Of a stretch of DNA of 12,928 bases, positions 11,853 through 12,928 are shown in pieces. The position numbers were made by a program, and so were the translations under genes. Source of the DNA: Alphaproteobacteria bacterium HGW-Alphaproteobacteria-13 (GTDB lineage Bacteria; Pseudomonadota; Alphaproteobacteria; Sphingomonadales; Sphingomonadaceae); assembly GCA_002842935.1 (NCBI GenBank), contig PHEM01000057.1, forward strand, positions 1-12,928, in the 5' to 3' direction. The notes under the pieces are model-generated. The model did no database searches. It worked only from the letters and a program-made list of their open reading frames with translations, and was not told the origin of the DNA. The number at the start of each line of letters is the position of its first letter. Position 1 is the first letter of the stretch.

Positions 11853-12928
11853 CCATGAACGCCGCCATCACCGGCGTCGGCATGTCCGACATCGGCCGCA
11901 AGACGGGCCGCGCCGCCATGGCGCATCTTCTGGAAGCGGCGCGGCGCGCGCTCGACGGCGCGGGGCTGACGAAGGAAGATATCGACGGCATCTGCACCTA
12001 TCCGGGCAAGGCCGACAATTCGCCCGGCATGTCGCCGCTCGGCACGGGCGAGGTTCGGAACGCGCTGGGCCTTCGGACGCGCTGGCACAGCGCCGTGCTC
12101 GACGGTCCCGCGCAGATGGCGCCGCTGATGGTCGCGGCGATGGCGGTGGCGACGGGGCAGGCGCGCCATGTCCTGTGCTTTCGCGCGCTGACCGAAAGCA
12201 GCTCGCAGACCGCCGCGCAGCGCGCGAGCATCCCCGGCGCGGGCCGCGCGCGGCTGGGCGGCTGGTACAGCTATCTGGTGCCCGCCAACGCCATGTCGGC
12301 GTCGAATTGGGCGGGGTGGATGGCGACGCGCTATTTCCACGAGTTCGGCATGACGCGCGAGCATCTGGGCATGGTCGCGACCGGGCAGCGCGCCTTTGCG
12401 CGGCACAACCCCTCGGCGGTGATGCAGTCGCCCTTGTCAATGGCGGATTATCTGGATGCGCGCATGATCTCCTCGCCGCTCGGCCTGTTCGATTGCGACG
12501 TGCCGATCGACGGGGCGTGCGTGATCATCGTGTCGGCCGCCGACGCCGCGAGGGATTGCGCGCGCGCGCCGCTGACGATCGAGGCGCTCGGCTCGGCGCT
12601 TCATTCGCAGGAGACATGGGACCAGCGCGCCGACCTGACGACGATGGGCGCGCACGACGCCTGCGCCGACCTGTGGTCACGCACCGACATGACGCCCGGC
12701 GATGTCGATGTGCTGGCGCTTTATGACGGGTTCAGCATCTTCGTCCCCTATTGGCTCGAAGCCTTTGGCTTCTGCGGCCATGGCGAGGCCAAGGATTTCA
12801 TTGCCGAGGGCAATATCGGTCCCGGCGGACGCTTTCCCGTAAACACCGGCGGCGGGCAATTGTCGGGTGGACGGCTGCACGGCTTCGGCCTGCTGCACGA
12901 AGCCTGCACGCAGCTTTGGGGGCAAGGC
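11849..12928 (+). CDS. Second thiolase-fold protein (Ltp-like), cut at the right edge
   Basis: The frame stays open for 360 codons to the window end; only the last few tens of residues are probably missing. Family marks are 'AAITGVGMSDIGRKTG' (5-20), 'AGLTKEDIDGICTYPG' (38-53), 'GDVDVLALYDGFSIFVPYWL' (284-303) and 'FPVNTGGGQLSGGRLHGFG' (329-347). No Cys lies in the region where thiolases keep the nucleophile ('SAVLDGPAQMAPLMVAAMAV', 81-100), so normal thiolysis is unlikely. Tyr292 is shared with the first thiolase-fold protein, but the second Tyr of that protein (Y358, 'SEAY') is Arg342 here ('SGGR'), followed by His344. The two proteins are thus likely to catalyse different steps. Start ATG 11849 overlaps the DUF35 stop; ATG 11855 is a close alternative. 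It probably forms a complex with the upstream DUF35 protein and acts on an acyl-CoA. Confidence 0.85.
   Translation, partial: MTMNAAITGVGMSDIGRKTGRAAMAHLLEAARRALDGAGLTKEDIDGICTYPGKADNSPGMSPLGTGEVRNALGLRTRWHSAVLDGPAQMAPLMVAAMAVATGQARHVLCFRALTESSSQTAAQRASIPGAGRARLGGWYSYLVPANAMSASNWAGWMATRYFHEFGMTREHLGMVATGQRAFARHNPSAVMQSPLSMADYLDARMISSPLGLFDCDVPIDGACVIIVSAADAARDCARAPLTIEALGSALHSQETWDQRADLTTMGAHDACADLWSRTDMTPGDVDVLALYDGFSIFVPYWLEAFGFCGHGEAKDFIAEGNIGPGGRFPVNTGGGQLSGGRLHGFGLLHEACTQLWGQG

Noticed and set aside
11818..12726. A 302-codon plus-strand open frame overlapping the last gene
   Set aside because: It is Arg/Ala/Gly-rich in the wrong phase. The frame from 11849 carries thiolase-family motifs and stays open to the window end.
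1..12928. Mobile elements, CRISPR arrays, tRNA or rRNA genes
   Set aside because: No transposase or integrase motif, no terminal repeats, no regularly spaced direct repeats and no RNA-gene signature were seen. GCG/CGC runs are ordinary for this base composition.

Overview
The window is GC-rich, densely packed bacterial DNA. Codon use, protein style and the many GC-biased antisense open frames fit an alphaproteobacterium, most likely a sphingomonad (Sphingopyxis/Novosphingobium-like). The taxonomic call is an impression from the sequence, not a measurement. There are eleven complete protein genes and two cut by the window edges. I saw no tRNA, rRNA, CRISPR array or insertion sequence. No gap between genes exceeds about 120 bases.

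Left block (1-8489). A leftward amidohydrolase-family gene (cut at base 1) diverges from a rightward run. The run starts with a GntR-type regulator, whose stop overlaps the start of a fusion of a degenerate alpha/beta-hydrolase with a flavin reductase. After a 62-base gap come a thiolase-fold protein, its DUF35 (Zn-ribbon/OB) partner, a double-length CaiB/BaiF (class III) CoA-transferase, an aminoglycoside-phosphotransferase-like kinase and a short-chain dehydrogenase of the 3-alpha-hydroxysteroid-dehydrogenase type. An 18-base motif, 17/18 identical in two copies, lies in the divergent gap at 362-381 and again in front of the thiolase at 2375-2394. It is the best candidate for the GntR regulator's operator and would place the whole block in one regulon.

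Right block (8497-12928). A leftward TetR-type regulator diverges from a second rightward run: a short-chain dehydrogenase, a major-facilitator transporter, a second DUF35 protein and a second thiolase-fold protein (cut at the right edge). A clean inverted repeat, TTGACG-TAT-CGTCAA, lies in the divergent gap and is a likely TetR operator.

Taken together, this looks like an accessory catabolic island for a hydrophobic, carboxylated and hydroxylated compound (steroid, terpenoid or aromatic side-chain type). The scheme, which is inference, is as follows. The CoA-transferase makes the CoA thioester. The dehydrogenases oxidise hydroxyls. The kinase may phosphorylate a hydroxyacyl-CoA, as known for ACAD10/11- and LvaA-type enzymes. 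The thiolase/DUF35 pairs may carry out retro-aldol or thiolytic C-C cleavage, as known for Ltp2-DUF35. The flavin reductase feeds reduced flavin to a monooxygenase not in the window. The transporter moves substrate or product. The substrate cannot be read from the sequence. The oddest parts are the hydrolase-reductase fusion with all three triad positions changed, the tandem CoA-transferase keeping only one catalytic Asp, and two thiolase/DUF35 pairs that both depart from the normal thiolase active site.
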